NCBI RefSeq assembly: GCF_000725805.1
Contig: NZ_KL647135.1
Span: 62,001-126,000 of the forward strand
DNA: 64,000 bases
Direction: 5' to 3'
From: Streptomyces xanthophaeus
GTDB taxonomy: Bacteria > Actinomycetota > Actinomycetes > Streptomycetales > Streptomycetaceae
Of this stretch, positions 54,109 to 64,000 are shown piece by piece. The notes under the pieces were generated by a model, which had not been told where the DNA came from, ran no database searches, and saw only the letters and a list, made by a program, of their open reading frames with translations. A program made the position numbers and the translations under genes. Within the stretch, counting starts at the first letter, position 1; each line of letters begins with the position of its first letter.

Positions 54109-54137
54109 GGTGACCCCCGAATGACGGACGTGCCCCC

Positions 54138-55607
54138 ATGCCGCAGCTCCCTTCCACCTCTCCGCCGGCTCCCGCCGCCCAGCGCCCGTGGCTGATCCAG
54201 GGCGGCATGGGCGTCGGCGTCTCCGGCTGGCGGCTGGCCCGGGCCGTGTCCCGGGAAGGACAGCTGGGCGTGGTCTCCGGCACCGCCCTGGACGTCGTGC
54301 TCGCCCGCGTCCTGCAGACCGGCGACCCCGGCGGACACGCCCGCCGCGCACTGGCCGCCTTCCCGCTCCCCGAGCTCGCCCAGACCGCCCTCGACTGCTA
54401 CTTCCGCGAGGACGGACTGGACGAGGGCGTCCCCATGCGCACCACCCCGCGGCTGCGGGCGACCGGCGGGGCCCAGGCAGAGATCCTCACCGTCCTCGGC
54501 AATTTCGCCGAGGTCTGGCTAGCGAAGGAGGGACATGACGGACTCGTCGGCATCAACTACCTGGAAAAGATCCAGCTGGCCACCGCCCCCGCGATGTTCG
54601 GCGCGATCCTGGCAGGCGTCGACCACGTGCTCGTGGGTGCGGGAGTCCCCGGTCAGATCCCTGCCCTCGCCTCTCGGCTGGCGCGCTACGAACCCTGCGT
54701 GACCCGGATCGCCGTGGAGGGCCAGGAGGAGCCGCTGGACCACCTCTTCGACCCGGGGGCGCTGCTGGCCGGGCACCTGCCGGGCCCGCTGCGGCGCCCG
54801 GAGGTCCTCGCGATCGTCTCCCTCCCGGTGCTGGCCGCCTACCTGGCCCGGGACGAGGCGACCCGCCCCGACGGGTTCGTGATCGAGACGAGCGGGGCGG
54901 GCGGGCACAGCGCCCCGCCGCGCGGTCCGATGACGCTCGACGCGCAGGGCGAACCGGTCTACGGCCCGCGCGATCACCCGGACCTGGCCAAGATGGCGGC
55001 GCTCGGCCTGCCGTTCTGGCTCGCCGGGGGCCAGGCGAGCCCCGCGGCCGTCGCGGCGGCCCGGGCCGCGGGCGCGGCCGGGGTGCAGGTCGGCAGCGCC
55101 TTCGCCCTGTGCGAGGAGTCGGGGATGGCCCGGCACCTGCGCGAGGAACTGCGCGGCCGGGCCCACGAGGGCACCCTCACCGTCCGCAACGACCCCCAGG
55201 CCTCACCGACCGCCTTCCCCTTCAAGGTGGCGGAGCTGGCGGGCACGGTGTCCGAACCTGAGGTGGCGGCGGCCCGGCGCCGGGTGTGCGACCTCGGTTT
55301 CCTGCGCACGCCGGTACGGGGCCCCCGCGGGCTCGCCTACCGGTGCGCGGCCGAGCCCGAGGCCGCGTACGTCCGCAAGGGCGGGGACGCGGCGGACACC
55401 AAGGGCCGGCGGTGCCTGTGCAACGGGCTGCTCGCCACGATCGGGCTGGCGCAGCGGCGGCCCGGCGGCCGGGTGGAACCGCCGCTGGTGACCATCGGCA
55501 AGGACCTGTCGTTCCTGCCGGAGCTCTCCCCCGACGCCGGGCCCTACACGGCGGCCGACGTGGTGCGGTGGCTGGCCGCCGGGACCGGCGCGCAGGCGCG
55601 CGGCTGA
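54138..55607 (+). CDS. Nitronate monooxygenase / 2-nitropropane dioxygenase family flavoprotein (PfaD-like)
   Basis: A 489-residue TIM-barrel FMN protein. The N-terminal segment WLIQGGMGVGVSGWRLARAV, the middle GADHVLVGAG-like VDHVLVGAGVPGQI, and the phosphate-binding AAGVQVGSAFALCEES are the NMO/PfaD landmarks. It is longer than classical NMO enzymes (about 330), with a cysteine-containing C-terminal extension (GRRCLCNGLL), so a PfaD-like enoyl-reductase-type role is also possible. No polyketide or fatty-acid genes surround it. There is no Shine-Dalgarno at ATG 54138; a leaderless or weakly initiated transcript is possible. A palindromic operator lies 30 bp upstream. Confidence 0.85.
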   Translation: MPQLPSTSPPAPAAQRPWLIQGGMGVGVSGWRLARAVSREGQLGVVSGTALDVVLARVLQTGDPGGHARRALAAFPLPELAQTALDCYFREDGLDEGVPMRTTPRLRATGGAQAEILTVLGNFAEVWLAKEGHDGLVGINYLEKIQLATAPAMFGAILAGVDHVLVGAGVPGQIPALASRLARYEPCVTRIAVEGQEEPLDHLFDPGALLAGHLPGPLRRPEVLAIVSLPVLAAYLARDEATRPDGFVIETSGAGGHSAPPRGPMTLDAQGEPVYGPRDHPDLAKMAALGLPFWLAGGQASPAAVAAARAAGAAGVQVGSAFALCEESGMARHLREELRGRAHEGTLTVRNDPQASPTAFPFKVAELAGTVSEPEVAAARRRVCDLGFLRTPVRGPRGLAYRCAAEPEAAYVRKGGDAADTKGRRCLCNGLLATIGLAQRRPGGRVEPPLVTIGKDLSFLPELSPDAGPYTAADVVRWLAAGTGAQARG

Positions 55608-55636
55608 CGGCCGGGCCACCGGGCGTCCAGGGGCGG

Positions 55637-56332
55637 TCAGCCGATGGAACGGACGATGCGGTTGACGAACTCCTCCGCCTCCTCCGTCATCTCCTCATCC
55701 AGCCCTTCCTCTTCTTCTGCCTCCTCTTCCTCTACTGCTTCCTCTTCCTCCGTGGCGTCCTCGCTGCCGCCTTCCTCGACGGCCTCGTCCTCACCGGACT
55801 CCTCCTCGACGGCCTCGTCGCCCCGGCCCTGCTCCCCGCGGCCCGCGTCCGTGCTGTCCTGGTCGTCACCGGTCTGATCGCCGGTCTGGTCACCGCGGCC
55901 CTGCTCCCCGCGGCCCTCGTCCTCGCGGCCGTTCCAGCCCCCGTTGCCCTGGTCACCCCGGCCGTTGCCGTCGGCCGGCTTGAAGAAGACCGCGACGACC
56001 TCCAGGTTCCGCGCCCGCTGGCCCGGCTGCAGGACCCGCTCCGCCCGGCCGCTGCAGCCGGGGTTGTCGAAGAGGACGGCCTGCGACCGGGTCTCGTTGA
56101 TCACCTCTACGGCGGGCTCGCGCCGCGAGGTGTGGGTGAGCAGGTAGCAGGTGTCGTTGTCCGCGGGCCGGATCTGCGCCCTGCGCTCGTCCCCGTCGTC
56201 CTCGACGAACCGGTAGTGCAGCGTGCCGAGGCCGCGCCCGTCGGGGCCGTCGGCCAGCGACGGGGCGGCTGTGGGAAGGACGAGCGCGGCGGCGCCGACG
56301 AACACGGCGGCGGCGGTGGTGCGAAGACGCAT
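55637..56332 (-). CDS. Secreted protein with very acidic C-terminal tail, unknown function
   Basis: A 231-residue exported protein. A signal peptide (cleavage near SLADGPDG, residue 28) precedes a domain of about 90 residues with two cysteines (DTCYLLTH and PGCSGRAE) likely to form a disulphide. Residues about 120-220 are a low-complexity tract dominated by Glu, Asp and Gly, with runs such as EEEEAVEEEEAEEEEG; this might bind cations or basic surfaces. No family recognised. ATG 56332 is at a normal distance from a GGAG. It converges with the NMO-like gene (29 bp between stops). Confidence 0.8.
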   Translation of the reverse strand: MRLRTTAAAVFVGAAALVLPTAAPSLADGPDGRGLGTLHYRFVEDDGDERRAQIRPADNDTCYLLTHTSRREPAVEVINETRSQAVLFDNPGCSGRAERVLQPGQRARNLEVVAVFFKPADGNGRGDQGNGGWNGREDEGRGEQGRGDQTGDQTGDDQDSTDAGRGEQGRGDEAVEEESGEDEAVEEGGSEDATEEEEAVEEEEAEEEEGLDEEMTEEAEEFVNRIVRSIG

Positions 56333-56496
56333 GAGGAGTCCGTTTCTCGGGGTCCGCGGATGCCCGGGTCCGGTGGCATCCGCGGGCAGCGTAGGAGCGG
56401 ACCAGTACGGCGAAACGTTTCTGCATGCTCAGCGCGGTCGGAGGTTCACCCTCCCGGAAGGCGGTCCTGAGCCCATCCGGCAGCGCGGAACGACAC

Positions 56497-56535
56497 CCGT
56501 GCGCACCGGCCCCCGCAGGGCTCCGGTGCGCACGG
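56497..56535 (-). terminator. Perfect 13-bp hairpin after glgP
   Basis: CCGTGCGCACCGG (56497-56509) and its exact complement (56523-56535) are separated by 13 bases, 24 bp after the glgP stop codon on the minus strand. Confidence 0.82.
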
Positions 56536-56559
56536 CCGGCCCGTCCCCGGGCGGGTCGC

Positions 56560-59202
56560 TCAGCGCAGGACCACGCCGTCCCCCGGAACCGCCTCGCTGA
56601 CCGCCGGGCCCGCGACCAGGCCCAGTTCGGCCGGGGTCGCCAGCAGCGGGTGCGCGGGCAGGATGCGGACGGTGTACCCGAACGGCCCCGTGCGGTCGAG
56701 GGCGAGCGGGCCCTCGTACACCCAGCGGCCCTCCAGGTCGGGGCCGGCGGCCGGCTTGAGCGGGAAGGTCCGCGCGTCCCGGATCACGTCCTGCGGGTCC
56801 ACCCGGCCCGCGACGGCCTGCACCTCCACCTCCTCGGGCGAGAGCGCGTCCAGCGAGACCCGGACCCGCAGCGTGAGCGTGGCCCCGAGTTCGGCGGTGC
56901 CGTTCACGGGCGCGGCGGCCAGCGCCTCCACGTGCTCGACGGCGACGCCCGGCCAGGCGGCCCGGACCCGCCCCTTCCACCAGGCGAGGTCCCGCGCCGC
57001 CCCGGCGCTCAGGGCGCGGTGGGCGAGCGCGGCCGGTGCGTACAGCCGCTGCACGTACTCCCGCACCATCCGGCCCGCGAGCACCTTGGGCCCCAGCGAG
57101 ACCAGGGTGCGCCGGACCATCTCGATCCAGCGCACGGGCAGCCCGCTGCCCCCGGCCCGGTCGTAGAAGCGGGGCGCGACCCGGCCCTCGATCAGCTCGT
57201 AGAGGGCGTTCGCCTCCAGGTGGTCCCGGCGGTCCTCGTCGGCCCCGAGCCCGTCCGCGGTGGGGATCGCCCAGCCGAAGTCGGACTCGAACCACTCGTC
57301 CCACCAGCCGTCCAGCACGGACAGGTTGAGGCAGCCGTTCAGGGCGGCCTTCATCCCGCTCGTCCCGCAGGCCTCCAGCGGGCGCAGCGGGTTGTTCAGC
57401 CAGACGTCGCAGCCCGGGTAGAGCTTCTGCGCCATCGCCATGCCGTAGTCGGGCAGGAAGACGATCCGGTGGCGCACCCGCGGGTCGTCCGAGAAGCGCA
57501 CCAGCTCCTGCACGAGGCGCTTCCCGCCGTCGTCCGCCGGGTGCGCCTTGCCCGCGACCACGATCTGCACCGGCCGCTCGGGGTCCAGCAGCAGCCTGCG
57601 CAGCCGCTCCGGGTCGCGCAGCATCAGCGTGAGGCGCTTGTACGAGGGCACGCGGCGGGCGAAGCCGATGGTGAGCACGTCCGGATCGAGTACGGAGTCC
57701 ACCCATCCCAGTTCGGCGTCCGCGGCCCCGCGCTGGCGCCAGGAGGCCCGCAGCCGGTCGCGCACCTCCTGCACCAACTGTTCGCGGAGCACCCGGCGCA
57801 GGTCCCAGACGTCCTGGTCGGGAATGTCCGCGACCGCGTCCCAGCGCTGGGAGCCGCCGACCGAGAGGGCGTCCTCGGTGCGGCCGGCGCCGATCTGGCG
57901 GGCGCCGAGCCGGACGACCTCGGGGGCCACCCAGGTCGGGGCGTGCACCCCGTTCGTCACGGAGGTGATCGGCACGTCGGCGGCGTCGAAGCCCGGCCAC
58001 AGCCCGGCGAACATCTCCCGGCTGACGGCGCCGTGCAGGGTGGAGACCCCGTTGGCCCGCTGGGCCAGGCGCAGCCCCATGACCGCCATGTTGAACACGC
58101 CGGGGTCGCCCCCGGGGTAGGACTCGGCGCCGAGTTCGAGGATCCGCTCGACCGGTACGCCCTCCAGTTCCCCGCCCTCGCCGAAGTGCCGGGCGACCAG
58201 GGCCCGCTCGAAGCGGTCGATGCCCGCGGGGACGGGGGTGTGCGTGGTGAAGACGGTCCCGGCGCGGACGGCTTCGACGGCGGCGTCGAAGCCGAGGCCC
58301 TGCTCCCGTTCCAGTTCCCTTATGCGTTCGAGCCCGAGGAAGCCGGCGTGTCCCTCGTTGGTGTGGAACACCTCGGGGTCGGGGTGGCCCGTCAGCTCGC
58401 AGTAGAGGCGGACGGCGCGGACGCCGCCGATACCGAGGAGCATCTCCTGGAGCAGCCGGTGGTCGCTGCCGCCTCCGTAGAGCCGGTCGGTCACCTCGCG
58501 GGCCGCGCTGTCGTTGTCCTCGACGTCGGAGTCCAGCAGCAGCAGGGGCACCCGGCCGACGCGGGCCCGCCAGACGTGCGCGTGCAGGGCCCGGCCGCCG
58601 GGGAGGGTCAGCGAGACCCGGGCGGGGGTGCCGTCGGCCTGGCGCACGAGGTCGAGGGGCAGCTCGTCGGGATCGAGGACGGGGTACTGCTCCTGCTGCC
58701 AGCCGTCGCGGGAGAGCGACTGGCGGAAGTAGCCGTGCCGGTAGAGCAGTCCCACGCCGATGAGCGGGACTCCGAGGTCGCTGGCGGCCTTCAGGTGGTC
58801 CCCGGCGAGGATGCCGAGGCCGCCGGAGTACTGGGGCAGGGCGGCGGTGATACCGAACTCGGGGGAGAAATAGGCGATCCCGGCGGGCAGGCCGCCCTCG
58901 GACTCGTGTCCCTGGTACCACCTCCCGCCGGTCACGTAGTCATCGAGGTCGGCTGCGGCGGCCGCGAGCCTCCGCAGGAAGCGGCGGTCGGCGGACAGTT
59001 CGGCCAGCCGGGCGGCGGACACGGCACCGAGGAGCCGGACGGGATCGCCGTCGGCGGCCTGCCAGCCCTCGGGGTCGACGGATTGGAAGAGTTCGCGGGT
59101 CTCGGCATGCCACGACCAGCGCAGATTGCGCGCGAGGTCGTTGAGCGGCAGCAGGGTCTCCGGGAGGACGGGGCGCACGGTGAATCGACGGATAGCCTTC
59201 AC
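56560..59202 (-). CDS. glgP: Alpha-glucan phosphorylase (GlgP, DUF3417-type)
   Basis: An 880-residue GT35 enzyme that releases glucose-1-phosphate from glycogen or maltodextrin ends. The N-terminal DUF3417 region (FTVRPVLPETLLPLNDLARN) is typical of the bacterial type. Catalytic landmarks: AYFSPEFGI, EVFHTNEGHAGFLGLERI, and the PLP lysine in EACGTSGMKAALNGCLNLSV. GTG 59202 with AAGGTGGA is preferred to the frame start at 59268. It is divergent from the GlgE operon across 687 bp, so glucan breakdown and maltose-1-phosphate-based synthesis sit back to back. Confidence 0.95.
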   Translation of the reverse strand: MKAIRRFTVRPVLPETLLPLNDLARNLRWSWHAETRELFQSVDPEGWQAADGDPVRLLGAVSAARLAELSADRRFLRRLAAAAADLDDYVTGGRWYQGHESEGGLPAGIAYFSPEFGITAALPQYSGGLGILAGDHLKAASDLGVPLIGVGLLYRHGYFRQSLSRDGWQQEQYPVLDPDELPLDLVRQADGTPARVSLTLPGGRALHAHVWRARVGRVPLLLLDSDVEDNDSAAREVTDRLYGGGSDHRLLQEMLLGIGGVRAVRLYCELTGHPDPEVFHTNEGHAGFLGLERIRELEREQGLGFDAAVEAVRAGTVFTTHTPVPAGIDRFERALVARHFGEGGELEGVPVERILELGAESYPGGDPGVFNMAVMGLRLAQRANGVSTLHGAVSREMFAGLWPGFDAADVPITSVTNGVHAPTWVAPEVVRLGARQIGAGRTEDALSVGGSQRWDAVADIPDQDVWDLRRVLREQLVQEVRDRLRASWRQRGAADAELGWVDSVLDPDVLTIGFARRVPSYKRLTLMLRDPERLRRLLLDPERPVQIVVAGKAHPADDGGKRLVQELVRFSDDPRVRHRIVFLPDYGMAMAQKLYPGCDVWLNNPLRPLEACGTSGMKAALNGCLNLSVLDGWWDEWFESDFGWAIPTADGLGADEDRRDHLEANALYELIEGRVAPRFYDRAGGSGLPVRWIEMVRRTLVSLGPKVLAGRMVREYVQRLYAPAALAHRALSAGAARDLAWWKGRVRAAWPGVAVEHVEALAAAPVNGTAELGATLTLRVRVSLDALSPEEVEVQAVAGRVDPQDVIRDARTFPLKPAAGPDLEGRWVYEGPLALDRTGPFGYTVRILPAHPLLATPAELGLVAGPAVSEAVPGDGVVLR

Positions 59203-59889
59203 ACGTTCCACCTTCGCAGGGGATTGCGGATCGGAGCGGCCGCACCACGCTGTGCACCCGCGCATCACCCCCGGAAGGCTAGCGAGACGGACGCCTTCCG
59301 GCCACGGCGCCCTCGCGGGCGCCGGGCGGCCCGCGCGCGGCCCGGATCGCGTCCGCCGCGGCCCTCATGGCCGGATCCCGTCGGAACGGTGTCGAGATCC
59401 CGCCGGATTCCCTGCTGGTTTCGGCGCCGAAATCCCGGTCCGCACCGGTCGAAATCACCGGCACGCACCGCGCGGAAGGGGCGCGCGCCCGGGCGCGGAA
59501 CGGCACTGAAGCGACCACTGGGACCCATGAGACGGATGAGCCGCCTCTCGTACCTCGGGTAGTCCTGGCCGACTTGACGGAGCCTCGGCCGATGTCGATC
59601 CGGGGCTTGGTATCGGCCGTGACCCTACGTACGAGTAGTTAACCGAGGGCCCGGATTGGGCGGGGGGAGAGTGGGAAGGGCTCACCGGGTACACGCGGTA
59701 CACGCACGGCGCACCCGCCCCCAACCTCTCCCCGCCACCCGAGTGAACGCGGACAGGAGCGGCCATGCCCGCAGCCCAGCCGTCTTCCGAGCGGCTAGAA
59801 ACAGAGCGAACAGAGCGTGCACGACCAGCCGGTTCCCCGGCTGCGCTGTTGTCACCGAGCCCTGCGAACTGCCCCCAGGTGATCCCATC
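59203..59889. other. 687-bp divergent intergenic region between glgP and glgE
   Basis: No gene is supported; the open frames here have no family character or Shine-Dalgarno sites. It must hold promoters for glgP and for glgE-treS-pep2. TTGACG at 59574-59579 could be a -35, but no good -10 lies at the standard distance. The stretch around 59605-59645 is relatively AT-rich. I could not identify a MalR-type operator. Confidence 0.55.
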
Positions 59890-61880
59890 ATGATCGGTCG
59901 CATTCCCGTGCTGGACGTCCGCCCCGCCGTCGACTGCGGCGCCAGACCCGCCAAGGCGGTGGTGGACGAGGTCTTCGAAGTCTCCGCCACCGTGTTCCGC
60001 GAGGGACACGACGCCGTGGCCGCACACGTCGTACTCCGAGATCCGAGCGGGCGGCTGCGGCCCCCCGTGCCCATGCGCGAGCTCGCCCCCGGTACCGACC
60101 GGTGGGGGGCGCGGGTGTCCGCCGATGCCGAGGGGAGGTGGACGTACGCCGTCGAGGCGTGGAGCGACCCGGTGGCCACCTGGCGGTCCCACGCGGCGAT
60201 CAAGATCCCCGCCGGGATCGACACCGGGCTGGTGCTGCTGGAGGGCGCCGAGCTCTACGAGCGGGCCGCCGCCCGGATCCCCAAGCGCGACGGCCGCGGG
60301 GCCGTGCTCGCCGCCGCCGAGCTGATGCGGGACGAGGACGCCGAGGTCGCCGAGCGGTACGCGGCCGCCCTCGCCCCCGAGGTGGACGCGGCGTTCGCGA
60401 AGCGCCCGTACCGGGAGCTGGTCACGGCCGCCAAGGCGCTGCCGCTGCTGGTCGAGCGCAAACGGGCCCTCTTCGGCTCCTGGTACGAGATGTTCCCGCG
60501 CTCCGAGGGGGCCGAGGTCGAGCCCGGTGAGGTGCCGGTCAGCGGGACCTTCCGGACGGCTGCCGACCGGCTTCCCGCGGTGGCTGCGATGGGCTTCGAC
60601 GTGGTGTACCTGCCGCCCGTCCACCCGATCGGCAGCACCTACCGCAAGGGCCCGAACAACACGCTGTCCGCGGGGAGTTGGGACCCCGGTGTGCCGTGGG
60701 CCATCGGTTCCACGGAGGGCGGGCACGACGCCGTGCACCCCGACCTCGGCACCATCGAGGACTTCGACGCCTTCGTGGCGCGGGCCCGCGAGCTGCACAT
60801 GGAGATCGCGCTCGACTTCGCCCTCCAGTGCTCCCCCGACCACCCCTGGGTGGAGAAGCACCCGGAGTGGTTCCGCCACCGCGCCGACGGGACCATCGCG
60901 TACGCGGAGAACCCGCCGAAGAAGTACCAGGACATCTACCCCGTCCACTTCGACACCGACATGGCCGGCATCGTCGAGGAGACGGTCCGGATCCTGCGGT
61001 ACTGGATGGAGCACGGCATCCGGATCTTCCGGGTCGACAATCCGCACACCAAGCCCGTCGTCTTCTGGCAGAAGGTGATCGCGGACATCAACAAGTCCGA
61101 CCCCGACGTGATCTTCCTGGCCGAGGCCTTCACCCGTCCGGCGATGATGCGCGCGCTCGCGGCGGTCGGCTTCCAGCAGTCCTACACGTACTTCACCTGG
61201 CGCAACACCAAGGCCGAGCTCACCGAGTACCTGACCGAGCTCTCGGACACCCGGTCGGCCTCCGTGATGCGGCCGAACTTCTTCGTGAACACGCCGGACA
61301 TCCTGCACGAGTACCTCCAGCACGGCGGGCGCCCCGCCTTCGAGGTGAGGGCCGTGCTCGCCGCCACCCTGTCCCCGTCCTGGGGGGTCTACGCCGGGTA
61401 CGAGCTGTGCGAGAACACCCCGGTGCGGGAGGGCAGCGAGGAGTACCTGAACTCGGAGAAGTACGAGTTCCGGCCGCGCGACTGGTCCGCCGCCGACCGC
61501 GAGGGCCGCACCATCGCCCCGCTGATCACCGCCCTGAACCGGCTGCGCCGGCGCAACCCCGCGCTCCAGCAGCTGCGCGACATCCACTTCCACCCGACCG
61601 ACAACGAACAGGTGATCGCCTATTCGAAGCACGCGGGAGCCAATTCCGTACTGGTGGTCGTCAACCTCGATCCGCACCACACCCAGGAGGCGACGGTCTC
61701 GTTGGACATGCCGGTACTCGGCCTCGACTGGCACGGGTCCCTCGCGGTGCGCGACGAGCTCACCGGCGAGACCTATCACTGGGGCAGGGCGAACTACGTG
61801 CGCCTAGAGCCGGGCCGTACGCCCGCGCACGTACTGGCCGCTCTGCGACCGTCCCCGCCCACCGGAGGGTCACCCACCAC

Positions 61881-61884
<4 letters not shown>
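59890..61884 (+). CDS. glgE: Alpha-1,4-glucan:maltose-1-phosphate maltosyltransferase
   Basis: A 664-residue GH13_3 enzyme that extends alpha-1,4-glucan chains two glucoses at a time from maltose-1-phosphate. An N-terminal beta-sandwich and helical domain (to about residue 195) precede the barrel. The nucleophile is Asp383 in [14 protein letters not shown] and the acid is Glu412 in LAEAFTRP; the 29-residue spacing equals that of the characterised Streptomyces GlgE (Asp394/Glu423) as I recall it. ATG 59890 has AGGTGA upstream; the frame extends to 59656. Its stop overlaps the treS start by ATGA. By known biology it takes maltose-1-phosphate made by Pep2. Confidence 0.97.
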
Positions 61885-63599
<1,715 letters not shown>

Positions 63600-63813
63600 C
63601 CGTCTCGGGCGAGGGGCCGAAGGGGCGCGCGCAACAGGCGCCGCCCCGGAGGCGGACGAGCCCCGAAAAGGGGGCGGGCAACGCGAATGGGTCAACCGCC
63701 CGCCCCTGTACGGATCATCCTGACCCGACACTCGCACACGCCGGAGAAGCAACTGCCGCACATCCGGGACACTCTGCGCATTCTGTGACGGCCCGGGGAA
63801 AGGACGCGACGCC

Positions 63814-64000
63814 ATGTCGGAGGCTGCATCCGCCCGGAGCCGACTGGCGGCCGACCCGGCCGCCGGGATCGGCCCGCTGGAACCGATGCTGCGGGCCTGG
63901 CTGCCCGCACAGCGCTGGTTCGCGGGCAAGGGCCGCACCATCACCGGGCTCAGGGCGGTCTCGGCCGCCGAACTGCTGCCACCGGGCTCCACCCCCGGAC
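63814..64000 (+). CDS. pep2: Maltokinase Pep2 (5' end only)
   Basis: The first 62 codons of a gene cut by the window edge. The segment LEPMLRAWLPAQRWFAGKGR matches the N-terminal cap of actinobacterial maltokinases, which phosphorylate maltose to maltose-1-phosphate for GlgE. ATG 63814 has AAAGGA upstream. It follows treS after 214 bp, a larger gap than within glgE-treS, so it may have its own promoter. Position and motif make the call strong despite the truncation. Confidence 0.9.
   Translation, partial: MSEAASARSRLAADPAAGIGPLEPMLRAWLPAQRWFAGKGRTITGLRAVSAAELLPPGSTPG

Noticed and set aside
49750..54351. A 1533-codon open frame covering the sugar transferase and running antisense through the M4 protease
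   Set aside because: Only its C-terminal 491 residues match a family; the rest is low-complexity antisense sequence, and a good ATG with AGGGGGG exists at 51225.
59656..59889. An N-terminal extension of GlgE
   Set aside because: The extension lacks family similarity and a ribosome site; ATG 59890 gives the usual GlgE N-terminus.

Overview
The window is a high-GC actinobacterial chromosome segment, almost certainly Streptomyces. The evidence is very high G+C at third codon positions, many GTG and TTG starts, lipobox and Tat-type leaders, a PadR regulator, an RsbW-like ATPase, the GlgE glycogen pathway, and a glycine/serine gene block that I remember as conserved in Streptomyces. I saw no rRNA, tRNA, insertion sequence, prophage or CRISPR array. 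Family calls come from reading motifs and translated sequence; no database search was run.

Layout. (1) 1-3.8 kb, minus strand: an oligopeptide ABC importer in the order inner permease, solute-binding lipoprotein, inner permease (the last cut by the window edge). (2) 4.3-13.3 kb: a serine/glycine block. Two SseB-family proteins and a P-loop ATPase lie on the minus strand. A tandem glycine riboswitch then leads gcvT, gcvH, glyA, an APC permease and sdaA on the plus strand. Together these would sense glycine, cleave it, interconvert it with serine and deaminate serine; gcvP is not here. (3) 13.4-15.6 kb: a lipoprotein, a secreted AMIN-like protein and a flavodoxin-fold protein. (4) 15.8-18.7 kb: a cobalamin riboswitch followed by a complete cobalt ECF importer (cbiM, cbiN, cbiQ, cbiO), then a PadR regulator. 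(5) 19.3-21.8 kb: an EF-hand protein, then an overlapping two-gene unit made of a cyclodipeptide synthase and a cytochrome P450. This is a minimal diketopiperazine pathway and the most promising specialised-metabolism locus in the window. (6) 21.9-25.8 kb: a beta-propeller lipoprotein coupled to a NodB-like protein that lacks its first catalytic motif, an RsbW-like ATPase and an enoyl-CoA hydratase. (7) 25.9-31.8 kb: a cell-wall locus with three L,D-transpeptidases and a large surface protein with repeated SpaA/Cna-B type domains.

(8) 32-34.3 kb: glgX, a glycogen debranching enzyme. (9) 34.5-51.2 kb: an exopolysaccharide locus. It has a CDP-alcohol phosphotransferase, a nucleotidyltransferase, two GT4 glycosyltransferases, a Wzz-like chain-length protein with a ruined P-loop, a flippase, a polymerase, a WcaF-type acetyltransferase, GDP-fucose synthesis (gmd, fcl) and the initiating sugar-phosphate transferase. 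Three surface or membrane proteins of unknown role are interleaved. (10) 51.6-56.3 kb: a secreted M4 metalloprotease, a nitronate-monooxygenase-like flavoprotein behind a strong palindromic operator, and a secreted protein with a very acidic tail. (11) 56.5-64 kb: glgP on the minus strand, divergent from glgE-treS-pep2. These are the enzymes that interconvert trehalose, maltose-1-phosphate and alpha-glucan; glgB is expected beyond the window.

Start codons were moved inward from the longest reading frame wherever a Shine-Dalgarno sequence, leader peptide or family length favoured a shorter protein; such choices are stated in each entry.
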